A stretch of DNA of 64,000 nt from Candidatus Anaerobutyricum avicola (lineage in GTDB: Bacteria > Bacillota > Clostridia > Lachnospirales > Lachnospiraceae), in the NCBI GenBank assembly GCA_019113845.1, contig DXGQ01000053.1:1-64000 (forward strand), in the 5' to 3' direction. A program made the position numbers and the translations under genes. How positions within the stretch are numbered: the stretch's first letter is position 1; each line of letters begins with the position of its first letter. Positions 43,323 to 51,513 of this stretch are shown here, piece by piece. Under the pieces are notes generated by a model. That model was given only the letters and a program-made list of their open reading frames with translations, made no database searches and was not told the DNA's origin.

Positions 43323-43394
43323 TGTATTAAAAAAAATCCACTGTGCCGATGTTTTCTTTTTCTTTGTGAAAAACCGGTGCTTTCCCCTTTTTTC

Positions 43395-44966
43395 TCACAT
43401 CGGATTCTCCGCGCTGCCGCCTGCTTCCCGCATCTCTTTCAGAGTGCGAAACGCCTGCGCCAGCTCTGTTTTTACCAACCGGTTTTTCTTCTCATACTGG
43501 GACCGGTAAAAGGCGTGCGTCTCACTGTCCGGCTGATACTCCTTTTTAATATGAAGATTCTCCGCCAGCGCTTTTCCGATGTCCGCCACATCTCCCACTG
43601 CGTAGGCGCCGAACAGACAGTTTGTCATCACCGCTCCCGCCGCATTGCGAAGGGTCACGGTCCGGCTGTTAAGCATATCCGCTTTCATCTGGTTCCAGAG
43701 CGCGTCCCGGCTGCCGCCTTCCGTGATAGTGATCCGGCTCAGGTCGATCCCCGCCTTCCGGTACAGATCTGTGATCTCCATGTAATCGTAGCCGATGGCC
43801 TCCAGCACCGCGCGCCAGAGCACCGCCTGGTCTGTGTCCATGGTCATATTCAGAAAACAGCCGGAAGCATCCGGGATCTCATTCATCCCGCCGGTCAGGT
43901 AGGGAAGAAAGAGCACGCCGTTCGCTCCCGCCGGCACCTGTTCTGCCTGCCCGCTGAGCGTCTGGTAATAGTCCCCGTCCGTCTCCTGTCCGCAGATATT
44001 GTCCTTAAACCAGCGAAGCGCCAGCCCGCCGGTACGGATGTATCCCCAGTAAAAATACGTATCCGGCAATGTTCCGCTGTTAAAAATAAGTCCGGCCCCC
44101 CTGCGGCTCAGTTCCGGGATAATCCCTTTTGTGGATACGCAGAACATGGAACAGGTTCCCGCCACATCCACCGCCTGGCCCGGCCTGATATTTCCGCTGC
44201 CGATCATGGACTGCATCGTATCTCCCGCCCCGGCGCAAACAGGAATCCCTGCCGGAAAACCGGTACGCTCCGCCATCTCTTCTGTCAGATGTCCCACGAT
44301 CTCCCACGGTTTCACAATACGCGGCATCATGGATTCCGGGATTCCCAGAAGGGCAAGCTGTTCTTTTGACCAGCATTTTTCTTCCACTTTATAGCCAAGC
44401 CCCCAGCCGGACATGGTTCCCCAGTCGATAAACATATCTTCCGCACCAAGTCCCGCCAGATGCGCCAGCACATACGGGGCATCATGGACAAACTTTACAC
44501 CTTTCTCCTGAAACTCTGCGGAATGTTTCAGGAACCAGCGGGCAAACAACGCCGGGAACATACAGTTTGCCTCCGGGTTGCCGGTCTCCCTTCCCCAGAT
44601 ATCCAGATTCCAGCTGTTGATCTCATCGGCATCTTCCTTCGTCCGCGAGTCCAGATAATTGATATACGGCGTCACCGCGCGACCGGCGGCATCCACGCCG
44701 CAGATCCCGCAGATGATACCGTCCCCCATGATTGCCCGCACATCTGCCGGATCCCGACCGCTCTCCCGCAGGATGCGGGCACATTCCCGCATGCCCTGCA
44801 CAGTAAGTTCCAAATATTCCTCACAGTCCATGCTGACCCAGCCCGGATGCGGATACGTGAGCGTTGTCGGCGCGCTGGAGGACGCCACACATTGCATGTT
44901 TTCATCATATACTGCCACTTTTACACTCTGGGTTCCGGCATCAAACCCAAGATAATATCTGCTCAT
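43395..44966 (-). CDS. FGGY-family carbohydrate kinase
   Basis: A 523-aa sugar/polyol kinase of the xylulokinase-glycerol kinase superfamily. The N-terminal phosphate loop is YLGFDAGTQSVKVAVYD. GAGDTMQSMIGSG and the C-terminal TEGGSRDALWNQMKADML complete the FGGY fold. It phosphorylates a sugar; the substrate is not identifiable. Unusually, the same-strand region upstream (45132-45432) holds an FMN riboswitch and terminator and no other gene, so this kinase appears to be the regulated gene. AAGGAAGGGGAAG precedes the ATG. Confidence 0.88.
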   Translation of the reverse strand: MSRYYLGFDAGTQSVKVAVYDENMQCVASSSAPTTLTYPHPGWVSMDCEEYLELTVQGMRECARILRESGRDPADVRAIMGDGIICGICGVDAAGRAVTPYINYLDSRTKEDADEINSWNLDIWGRETGNPEANCMFPALFARWFLKHSAEFQEKGVKFVHDAPYVLAHLAGLGAEDMFIDWGTMSGWGLGYKVEEKCWSKEQLALLGIPESMMPRIVKPWEIVGHLTEEMAERTGFPAGIPVCAGAGDTMQSMIGSGNIRPGQAVDVAGTCSMFCVSTKGIIPELSRRGAGLIFNSGTLPDTYFYWGYIRTGGLALRWFKDNICGQETDGDYYQTLSGQAEQVPAGANGVLFLPYLTGGMNEIPDASGCFLNMTMDTDQAVLWRAVLEAIGYDYMEITDLYRKAGIDLSRITITEGGSRDALWNQMKADMLNSRTVTLRNAAGAVMTNCLFGAYAVGDVADIGKALAENLHIKKEYQPDSETHAFYRSQYEKKNRLVKTELAQAFRTLKEMREAGGSAENPM

Positions 44967-45131
44967 TGCACATTCTTCCCCTTCCTTTTAAAAAGATTTC
45001 TTTCAGAATACCGCAGGGATGTACAGGTTTTCTGTTTCCAACACGGAAAAACTGTCTCCCGGTGACGCGGTCTCTGGCAGGGGCGCTCCCCGACAATCCG
45101 GAAAATGTGCAGAATCCATACAAAAAGAAAC

Positions 45132-45172
45132 GCCCTGAAATCCACTGCTTTACGCAGTCAATCTCAGGACGT
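45132..45172 (-). terminator. Terminator of the FMN riboswitch expression platform
   Basis: Minus strand: CGTCCTGAGATTGACTGCG pairs with the CAGT...TTTCAGGGCG segment and is followed by TTTCTTTTTG. It lies about 75 nt after the aptamer and 165 bp before the kinase gene. Confidence 0.75.
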
Positions 45173-45245
45173 ATTGATACTCAGAATAAAATGTGCCTCC
45201 CCGCCTCTCTGAAAAAAACACGGGCACTGTACACAGACAATGATC

Positions 45246-45432
45246 CTATCTTCTGCCATCCGGACTATACCGTCGGCTCCGGGATCACACCGGAATCCTG
45301 CCTTGCGGCTCGCGGGCTCGCACGAACATACTGTGCATCCTGCCGGGAAACCGTGAACACGGCTGCGACAAAACGTACACAAACTGTCTATGATTACCGC
45401 CGGTGGGGACTTACACCCCGCCCTGAAGATTT
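45246..45432 (-). ncRNA. FMN riboswitch (RFN element)
   Basis: Minus-strand RNA with the conserved RFN strings in order: P1 strand AUCUUC (45425-45430), GGGCGGGGUGUAAGUCCCC, CCGGCGGUAAUC, a variable arm, GCAGGAUUCCGGUG, GCCGACGGUAUAGUCCGG and the closing GAAGAU (45248-45253). FMN binding would favour the downstream terminator. It normally controls riboflavin synthesis or RibU transport genes, but no such gene follows here. Confidence 0.93.
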
Positions 45433-45448
45433 ATTTTGATTCCCTGTC

Positions 45449-45477
45449 ATTATACCCCCTCCGGTCGGAGAATTCAA
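45449..45477 (-). promoter_or_regulatory. Promoter of the FMN riboswitch transcript
   Basis: Minus strand: -35 TTGAAT (45472-45477), 17-bp spacer, perfect -10 TATAAT (45449-45454), placing the start about 8-10 nt before P1. Confidence 0.75.
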
Positions 45478-45551
45478 TAGACTTTCGTCTATTTTGTACA
45501 AAAAATATTTTGATCTGCCACATTTTTTTATCTCTCTTCCAGATTTCTCTT

Positions 45552-45580
45552 TTGTATTTCAACCGAAAAAATGGTATACT
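45552..45580 (+). promoter_or_regulatory. Promoter of the Fic antitoxin-toxin pair
   Basis: Plus strand: -35 TTGTAT (45552-45557), 17-bp spacer, -10 TATACT (45575-45580), 35 bp before the antitoxin start. Confidence 0.65.
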
Positions 45581-45615
45581 GTAAACAATAAAAGGCAGTA
45601 CTGGAGGTGATTCCA

Positions 45616-45783
45616 TTGGAGAAAGACGCAGTCAGATTAACAAGGCAGGTTGCAGCTTCCCTGGCTATGGAGGGCATGATCTTAAAAGATTCGGAATACG
45701 ACGTTCTGCTTCGCTGCGCTGCCGGAGAACAGTCCATATCAATGACCATTGAAGAAATGATCGCACATTATACGGCGCATTGA
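45616..45783 (+). CDS. Small Fic antitoxin (VbhA-like, class I)
   Basis: A 55-aa gene starting at TTG 45616 after GGAGGTGA. The helix contains S15-LAM-E19-G20, an exact match to the (S/T)xxxE(G/N) inhibitory motif by which antitoxins block the ATP site of Fic enzymes. It lies 33 bp before the fic gene. The rest resembles antitoxin VbhA-type small helical proteins (DSEYDVLLRCAAGE). Function inferred from motif and position. Confidence 0.82.
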   Translation: MEKDAVRLTRQVAASLAMEGMILKDSEYDVLLRCAAGEQSISMTIEEMIAHYTAH

Positions 45784-45816
45784 ACCCGCCTGATTTTTTC
45801 TTCACCAGGCGGGCGC

Positions 45817-46449
45817 ATGCCGCCGTCCCACAATTCGATGAAGGATTATTATTACGAGTTTGAACAGGACAGCACCTATTGCTATCCTGGTTCTTTTGTC
45901 CTTAAGAACAAGCTGAACCTCACAGAGGCAGATAAGCTGGAGGAGGCAGAGCGCAACATCACCGCCCTTCGCATTCTGGAACTTCGGAGACATCCGCCGA
46001 AGGGCGTCATGGATTTCCGCTATCTCTGCCGGCTCCATAAATACATTTTCGGTGATATCTATGACTGGGCGGGTAAGATCCGCAATGTCAATATCAACAA
46101 GGGAAGCATGTTTTGCAGCTGCCAGTTCATCGCGCAGCAGGCAGACTACATTTTCGGACAGCTGAAGCGGGAGTCCTATCTGAAACACTGTCCGGAAAAT
46201 GAATTTCCTCTTCGTCTTGCTTACTATCTGTCCGAGATAAACGCCCTGCACCCGTTCCGTGAAGGAAACGGCCGGACACAGCGGCTGTTTATTGAGCTTC
46301 TGGCGGAGAGAAACGACTATGAAGTCGATTTTTCAGGGGTAAGCGCTGACGAGATGATTCAGGCAAGCGCCGATTCTTTTCTCCTCCGATATGAGAAAAT
46401 GAACCGGCTGATGCAGAGAATCGTACATAAAATACGGAAAAAACAGTAA
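45817..46449 (+). CDS. Fic/DOC-family AMP-transferase toxin
   Basis: 210 aa; start at ATG 45817 (weak AGGCGG) or ATG 45838. It has the Fic core with the active-site loop H145-PFREGNGR-153 and the upstream FGDIYDWAGKIRN flap. The His and the complete HPFxxGNGR motif are intact, so it should be catalytically competent for AMP transfer to a target Tyr/Ser/Thr. It lacks its own inhibitory helix, consistent with inhibition in trans by the preceding small protein. The gene's end forms part of the terminator. Confidence 0.9.
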   Translation: MPPSHNSMKDYYYEFEQDSTYCYPGSFVLKNKLNLTEADKLEEAERNITALRILELRRHPPKGVMDFRYLCRLHKYIFGDIYDWAGKIRNVNINKGSMFCSCQFIAQQADYIFGQLKRESYLKHCPENEFPLRLAYYLSEINALHPFREGNGRTQRLFIELLAERNDYEVDFSGVSADEMIQASADSFLLRYEKMNRLMQRIVHKIRKKQ

Positions 46450-46475
46450 CCATTCTGTTTTTTCCGTATTTTTTT
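46434..46475 (+). terminator. Terminator overlapping the end of fic
   Basis: ACGGAAAAAACAG (46434-46446) pairs with CTGTTTTTTCCGT (46455-46467), followed by ATTTTTTTATT. The stop codon is in the loop. Confidence 0.88.
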
Positions 46476-46507
46476 ATTGCATGGAACATTGCAGTTCTTT
46501 CTTGTTC

Positions 46508-46590
46508 TTGACATTTTCTTTTTTCATTTTTATAATAGATGCGCCGATATAGTTTGAATTCTAATCATTTCAATTCTAATTAGTTTTGCC
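46508..46590 (+). promoter_or_regulatory. Promoter and repeat-type operator of the MarR-YczE operon
   Basis: Perfect -35 TTGACA (46508-46513), 17-bp spacer, perfect -10 TATAAT (46531-46536). Downstream, AATTCTAAT occurs twice (about 46557 and 46573) within an A/T-rich stretch, a likely binding region for the MarR protein encoded next. Confidence 0.72.
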
Positions 46591-46647
46591 GACATTGCCT
46601 GCAGCGGCGGGCTGTATCGGCAGACAGAAGAAAAGGAGGCTGCTGTT

Positions 46648-47073
46648 TTGGATTCTTCATTTCATTATCTGATCATGGCGGAGCAGGCCATGCTGCAAAA
46701 GGGACTTCTCGCCAGACTGCGCGGTTCGGGACTCACACTCGGACAGCCGAAGATCCTCGATTATCTGAAAGAGCACGATGGCGCCAGCCAGAAAGAGATC
46801 GCGCAGGGCTCCCACATTGAGGCCGGCACACTGACTTCTCTTTTAAACCGGATGGAAGACCGGGGCATGGTGGAACGGCGGATGCTTCACGGAAACCGGC
46901 GAAACTCTTATGTTTTTCTGACGGACCGGGGCAAAGAGCTGCTGTGCCTTGTCACAGAAAGCTTTGAGGCTCTCGAGGAAAAGGCTTTTCATTCTATTTC
47001 CAATGAAGAAAGGGAGCAGTTTATGCAGACACTCTCCCGCATCTATATGAACTTGACAACAAAGGAGGACTAA
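46648..47073 (+). CDS. MarR-family transcriptional regulator
   Basis: 141 aa from TTG 46648 (AAGGAGG upstream). It has a MarR winged helix with SQKEIAQGSHIEAGTLTSLL recognition helix and the DRGMVERRMLHGNRRNSYVFLTD wing (shown in part). It is followed 5 bp later by a membrane protein, so it most likely represses this two-gene operon and responds to a small molecule. Confidence 0.88.
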   Translation: MDSSFHYLIMAEQAMLQKGLLARLRGSGLTLGQPKILDYLKEHDGASQKEIAQGSHIEAGTLTSLLNRMEDRGMVERRMLHGNRRNSYVFLTDRGKELLCLVTESFEALEEKAFHSISNEEREQFMQTLSRIYMNLTTKED

Positions 47074-47078
47074 ATGAT

Positions 47079-47789
47079 ATGGAAAAATTAAAACGCTATA
47101 TTATCTTTTTGATCGGTCTGTTTATCAATTCACTGGGCGTCAGCCTGATCACGAAGGCGGATCTGGGAACCTCTCCGATTTCCTCGATTCCCTATGTGTT
47201 AAGCCTGAACTTCCCGATGACGCTCGGACAGTTTACCATCCTGTTCAGTATTCTTCTGATTGTTATTCAGCTTTTTATCCTGCGAAAAAATTTTAAAGCG
47301 GAACATCTGCTGCAGATCCCTATCTCCATCCTGTTTGGGTATTTCATCGACCTGACCATAGTTCTGCTGACTTTCGTTCACCCACAGGCATACGGATTCA
47401 AGATCGTCTATCTGCTGATCGGCTGTGTCATTCTGGGATTTGGCGTCTATATGGAAGTGCTGGCCAATGTGGCGATGCTCCCCGGCGAGTCTTTCGTCCG
47501 CGCGGTTTCCACCACCTGGAATACCAACTTCGGCAATACGAAGGTTGCCTTTGACGTGTCTCTGACTGTGATCGCCGCCATTCTTTCCTTCCTGTTTGCC
47601 AAACGGCTGGACGGCGTCCGGGAAGGTACCATCATCGCGGCTCTTCTGGTCGGCTTCATCGCCCGTCTGTTCGGAAGATATCTGGCCTTCCTTAATCCGA
47701 TCCTGTTTCCGGCACAGAAAGAAACCTCATCGGAAACAGAAACCGGCGCGGCCACTCTGGCGCCGACAGCGCTTCATACTTTACAGTAG
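47079..47789 (+). CDS. YczE-like (COG2364/DUF6198) membrane protein
   Basis: A 236-aa protein with five hydrophobic segments. The family-typical N-terminus FINSLGVSLITKADLGTSPIS and central VLANVAMLPGESFVRAV are present. Such proteins are encoded next to MarR/PadR regulators in Firmicutes; transport or secretion roles have been suggested but not shown. A low-complexity Thr/Ala tail follows the last helix. Confidence 0.8.
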   Translation: MEKLKRYIIFLIGLFINSLGVSLITKADLGTSPISSIPYVLSLNFPMTLGQFTILFSILLIVIQLFILRKNFKAEHLLQIPISILFGYFIDLTIVLLTFVHPQAYGFKIVYLLIGCVILGFGVYMEVLANVAMLPGESFVRAVSTTWNTNFGNTKVAFDVSLTVIAAILSFLFAKRLDGVREGTIIAALLVGFIARLFGRYLAFLNPILFPAQKETSSETETGAATLAPTALHTLQ

Positions 47790-47994
47790 ATGACAGTTCC
47801 CTGTTTTATGCGGCGCTCTGTCTGCGGTTATGGCAGTTTTCACTAAATTTTAACAAACAATTTTATTTTTCTCGAGTTTTTTTCATAATCTTTACAATTT
47901 TCTTAATTCGACATAGACAGACAGAAACGGATTTGTTATGATAGGTAGGTCGTTTAAAAATGCATAATTAAAACAAAGGAAGGCAGTTGATATC

Positions 47995-49323
47995 ATGCAA
48001 ACAAACACTTCATCCAGCAGCGAGCTGTTCAAGCTCGACGGAAAGCCTACCTTCGGACAGGCATTTCCACAGGCAATGCAGCATGTTCTGGCTATGCTGG
48101 TCGGCAACATCACGCCGCCAATGCTTATCGCCAGCACATTGTCTCTTTCCGCCGCAGATCAGATCATGCTGACACAGGCAGCCATGCTCATCGGCGGCAT
48201 CACCACACTGCTCCAGCTTTTCCCGGTTCTGGGATTTGGTATGGGACTTCCAAATGTCATGGGCGTAGCCTTTGCCTATATGCCGATCCTGACCATGATC
48301 GGTACACAGTACGGCATCGCGGCGATCTTTGGTTCCCAGCTCGTAGCAGGTTTTGTTTCTATTTTTATCGGTATGTTTATGGGCAAGATCCGCCGGTTCT
48401 TCCCGCCGATCGTCAGCGGTACCGTCGTGTTAAGTATCGGGCTTTCCCTTTATGAGACAGCCATCACTTACATGGGCGGCGGCTCCGCCACACAGGGAGC
48501 AGGAACCTTCGGTTCTCCGGAATTCTGGATCCTTGCCATCGTTACATTGGTTGTCACCCTGGCATGCAGTCTTTTCGGAAAAGGATATTTAAAAGTATCC
48601 GGCATGCTCATCGGTATTGTCGTCGGTTATGTGATCGCGCTTTTGATGGGCGGCATCGTGGATTTCTCCACCTTCAACGAGGCGGGACTGATCTCCGTTC
48701 CGATTCCATTCCACTTCGGACTGGAATTCCATGCCGACGCCATCATCATGATGATCCTCATGTATGTCGTACAGGCTGTGCAGACCATCGGAGACGTTTC
48801 CTCCACCGCCATGGGCGGATTTAACAGAGAGGCTACCGACAAAGAGCTGGGCGGCGCCATCAAAGGTCAGTCCATCTGCGGTATGATCGGCGCTATCATC
48901 GGCGGTCTGCCGACCGACCCTTACAGCCAGAACGTCGGTCTGATCTGTACCACAAAGGTCGTAGCGAAAAGAGTGTTCCTCATCGTCGGCGTTATCATGC
49001 TGGCCGCAGGCTTCTGTCCGAAGTTCGGCGCGCTGATGACCACGATCCCGCAGCCGGTTCTTGGCGGCGCGACCGTGACCGTATTCGCCGCCATCACCAT
49101 GTCCGGTATCCAGCTTCTTGGCGAGCAGCCGATGAACTACCGCAACAAGCTGATCGTCGGCATCGCTCTCGCCATCGGCGTCGGCATCGACGCAGTGCCG
49201 GATGTACTGCAGTTCTGCCCGCAGCTTGCGAAAAACATTCTTGGAAGTTCCCTGATGGTGTCCTTCCTGATCGTATTCATCTTAAATATCATTGTACCGG
49301 AAGACAATTCGCCGGCGGACTGA
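47995..49323 (+). CDS. NCS2-family xanthine/uracil permease (NAT type)
   Basis: 442 aa, about 12-14 membrane segments. It belongs to the nucleobase-ascorbate transporter branch: QNVGLICTTKVVAK corresponds to its QNxGxxxxT(K/R) signature, and an acidic residue appears in GGLPTDPYSQN. Xanthine or uric acid is the usual substrate of this bacterial branch. Different from the AzgA-type permease at 2158-3462. The 205-bp upstream region has a possible promoter (TAGACA, TATGAT) and no visible purine riboswitch. AAGGAAGG precedes the ATG. Confidence 0.88.
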   Translation: MQTNTSSSSELFKLDGKPTFGQAFPQAMQHVLAMLVGNITPPMLIASTLSLSAADQIMLTQAAMLIGGITTLLQLFPVLGFGMGLPNVMGVAFAYMPILTMIGTQYGIAAIFGSQLVAGFVSIFIGMFMGKIRRFFPPIVSGTVVLSIGLSLYETAITYMGGGSATQGAGTFGSPEFWILAIVTLVVTLACSLFGKGYLKVSGMLIGIVVGYVIALLMGGIVDFSTFNEAGLISVPIPFHFGLEFHADAIIMMILMYVVQAVQTIGDVSSTAMGGFNREATDKELGGAIKGQSICGMIGAIIGGLPTDPYSQNVGLICTTKVVAKRVFLIVGVIMLAAGFCPKFGALMTTIPQPVLGGATVTVFAAITMSGIQLLGEQPMNYRNKLIVGIALAIGVGIDAVPDVLQFCPQLAKNILGSSLMVSFLIVFILNIIVPEDNSPAD

Positions 49324-49380
49324 TAAACCGGAGATCAGAGGAACCATGACTCTACTCTCAGATCACGCGCTGTGCGAAAA

Positions 49381-49420
49381 CAACAAGAGGGGCGGCATAT
49401 TGCCGTCCCTCTTGTTTATC
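49381..49420. terminator. Bidirectional terminator between the permease and the pectinesterase locus
   Basis: ACAAGAGGG-CGGCA pairs with TGCCG-CCCTCTTGT around TAT, followed by TTATC on the plus strand; an A-run precedes it for the opposite direction. Confidence 0.78.
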
Positions 49421-49524
49421 TCCCAGGCATCTGCTCTGTCTGCGGAATGGAATCTTACAAAGCAGGATTTTTCGCCTGCAGCGGGTCGCGAAACAACATT
49501 TTTCAGATTGTGCATACCTTTTTG

Positions 49525-51513
49525 CTATAACCTCACGCCCACTTTTTTAAAAAGTTTCCGATAGGCTTTCTTCCTTCCTCCCGGCACCTTGATCTTTAAG
49601 GCCGGATTACTGTTACGGAAGGCCTTTGCCCCGATTTTTTTCAGTTTCTTTGATTTGATCACCAGTTTTTTCAGACTCTGACATCCCTGAAATGCTTTCT
49701 TGCCAATCCTGGTCACATTCGCGCCGATGATCACTTTTCTCAGTTCTTTTTTCCCTTTAAATGCGCCGGCAGCGATGGCGGTGACCGGATACTCTTCCTT
49801 GCCCACCTTCACCTTCGCCGGAATCTTTACCCGGGAAGTATTTCTGGACGCCGGCCGCACACAGGTTAAGGTGAAACCTTCTGAAGCGCTGCCGCAGACC
49901 TCAAAGACCGCGTTATATTGATTATCGACCACCAGCATCCCCGTCTCAAGTTCTGATACGGAATCCGCCGGTACGACTGATTGTCCGTTTGCGCCATCTC
50001 CATTTCCCGCCGTCGTGGTATCCGCTGCCGATGTTCCGGAAGACGGTTCTTCCGTGATATCACCCGCAGGCGGCGTCTCGGAAGACGGTCCTTCCGTGGT
50101 ATCATCCGCAGATGGCGTCTCGGAAGGCGGCTCTTCTGTCGACGGTTCTTCCGGGATCGGCTCACCCGGCTCCGGCGTTACGACATTCCCAATGTAGGCG
50201 GCGCCGACCGCTTCACTGGTCTGCTCCGGCGTCCAGCCCAGGCCTGCCAGCAGATTTTCCGCTCCCGTCGGAGAAATCTGTCTTCTCGTCGCATTGACCG
50301 CATAACCCGGTCCGTAGGAACCGCACTCAAAGAACCTTGCCTCCAGATAGGCATTTCCGCTCATGTCTGCATACGGCTCCTCCTTATCAAGGGCGCTGCC
50401 CATATAGCAGTTCAGCCAGTAAATGCATCCATCCGGTCCCCATGGCCGTGCCAGACGGAAGGTGCCATCCACACAGCCTTCCTCCGATGTGATCCGGCAG
50501 TGGTCAAAAATCAGACCATACGGCGCGTCCGCCGCCGTTCTCGGCGCACAGACATATCCGCCCTCCGGATGTGTCTTCTCATAGACAAACACAAGGTCAC
50601 AGTCCCTGAACAACGCCTTTGCATTATCGCCGGAATAAATAAAGTCGATCAGTCCCTCAATGCGGCACTGGTAATAATACTGATGCCCGGCATCCATATA
50701 CAGGGTATCCTGCACACCGGACAGCGTCACATTGACAAAGGAAGCGCCGTCCGCATCGCACCGAAGCGCGTCCGCCGACTTATTGCTCTTGTTATCCTCC
50801 GTACCATACACATAGTCATTGGCGAAGGTCAGATTCTCCGCGGAAAATCCCGTCGCCGTACTCATCACATAAGTGGCGCAGCGCTTACTCATATCCCCGC
50901 CGGCTTCATACTCCGTATCTCCCGGATATAAGTCTGCCGGATAACAGTGAATCCGCACCTGCTCCTCATCTTCGCCGATGAGAGAAATGTACGGGCTTTC
51001 TACCGTCAGGCGTTCTTCATAGTCGCCTTTCTTAATATAGATGACCTGCCGCTCCGCGTTGTTTTCCGGAACTGCGTCTACCGCCGCCTGCACCGTACGG
51101 TAAGTCGGTATGCCATTCACCTCGGTCCCGTCTTCTCCGGTATAAGCGGCATCCACAATGCTGTCATAATTCGTCAGGCAGACCACGTTGTGCGTCTCGC
51201 GCGTCACATTTCCCGCACTGTCGGTAAAGAGCAGCTCGATCTCGTTCCTTCCTTCTTCCACCGGAAGAACCAGACGGAAAGTCCCGCCGGCCGCCACCGT
51301 TTTCTTTCCCTGCTCCACGCCATTGACACGGGCGGAAAGAATACCGGCACGGTCTGCCGTTCCTCCAAAGGCGACAGTAAGCTGCGTCCGCCGTATCTGA
51401 GGTCGTGTAAACAACTTTTGCCTGCCCCGGCCCTTCATCGGAGGAGTATCTGTAAATCTCATAATCCGTGGCGCCTTCTGAACGAGTCCAGGAGACGTCG
51501 ATGGAACTCTCAT
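49525..51513 (-). CDS. Pectinesterase locus fragment 3: catalytic domain and LRR tail
   Basis: The coherent part starts near LTVAFGGTADRAGILSARVN. The pectin methylesterase domain shows all four family motifs: IYIKKGDYEERLTVES, SGVQDTLYMD, IDFIYSG and RLARPWG, with the catalytic Asp pair and Arg. A repetitive acidic linker (EEPSTEEPPSETPSADDTTE and variants) and a C-terminal BspA-type LRR block (AIAAGAFKGKKELRKVIIG) follow. It removes methyl esters from pectin, releasing methanol, if expressed. Confidence 0.75.
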   Translation of the reverse strand: MRVPSTSPGLVQKAPRIMRFTDTPPMKGRGRQKLFTRPQIRRTQLTVAFGGTADRAGILSARVNGVEQGKKTVAAGGTFRLVLPVEEGRNEIELLFTDSAGNVTRETHNVVCLTNYDSIVDAAYTGEDGTEVNGIPTYRTVQAAVDAVPENNAERQVIYIKKGDYEERLTVESPYISLIGEDEEQVRIHCYPADLYPGDTEYEAGGDMSKRCATYVMSTATGFSAENLTFANDYVYGTEDNKSNKSADALRCDADGASFVNVTLSGVQDTLYMDAGHQYYYQCRIEGLIDFIYSGDNAKALFRDCDLVFVYEKTHPEGGYVCAPRTAADAPYGLIFDHCRITSEEGCVDGTFRLARPWGPDGCIYWLNCYMGSALDKEEPYADMSGNAYLEARFFECGSYGPGYAVNATRRQISPTGAENLLAGLGWTPEQTSEAVGAAYIGNVVTPEPGEPIPEEPSTEEPPSETPSADDTTEGPSSETPPAGDITEEPSSGTSAADTTTAGNGDGANGQSVVPADSVSELETGMLVVDNQYNAVFEVCGSASEGFTLTCVRPASRNTSRVKIPAKVKVGKEEYPVTAIAAGAFKGKKELRKVIIGANVTRIGKKAFQGCQSLKKLVIKSKKLKKIGAKAFRNSNPALKIKVPGGRKKAYRKLFKKVGVRL

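Noticed and set aside
45164..45382. Small open frame overlapping the FMN aptamer
   Set aside because: Its sequence is wholly explained by conserved aptamer bases; no ribosome binding site.
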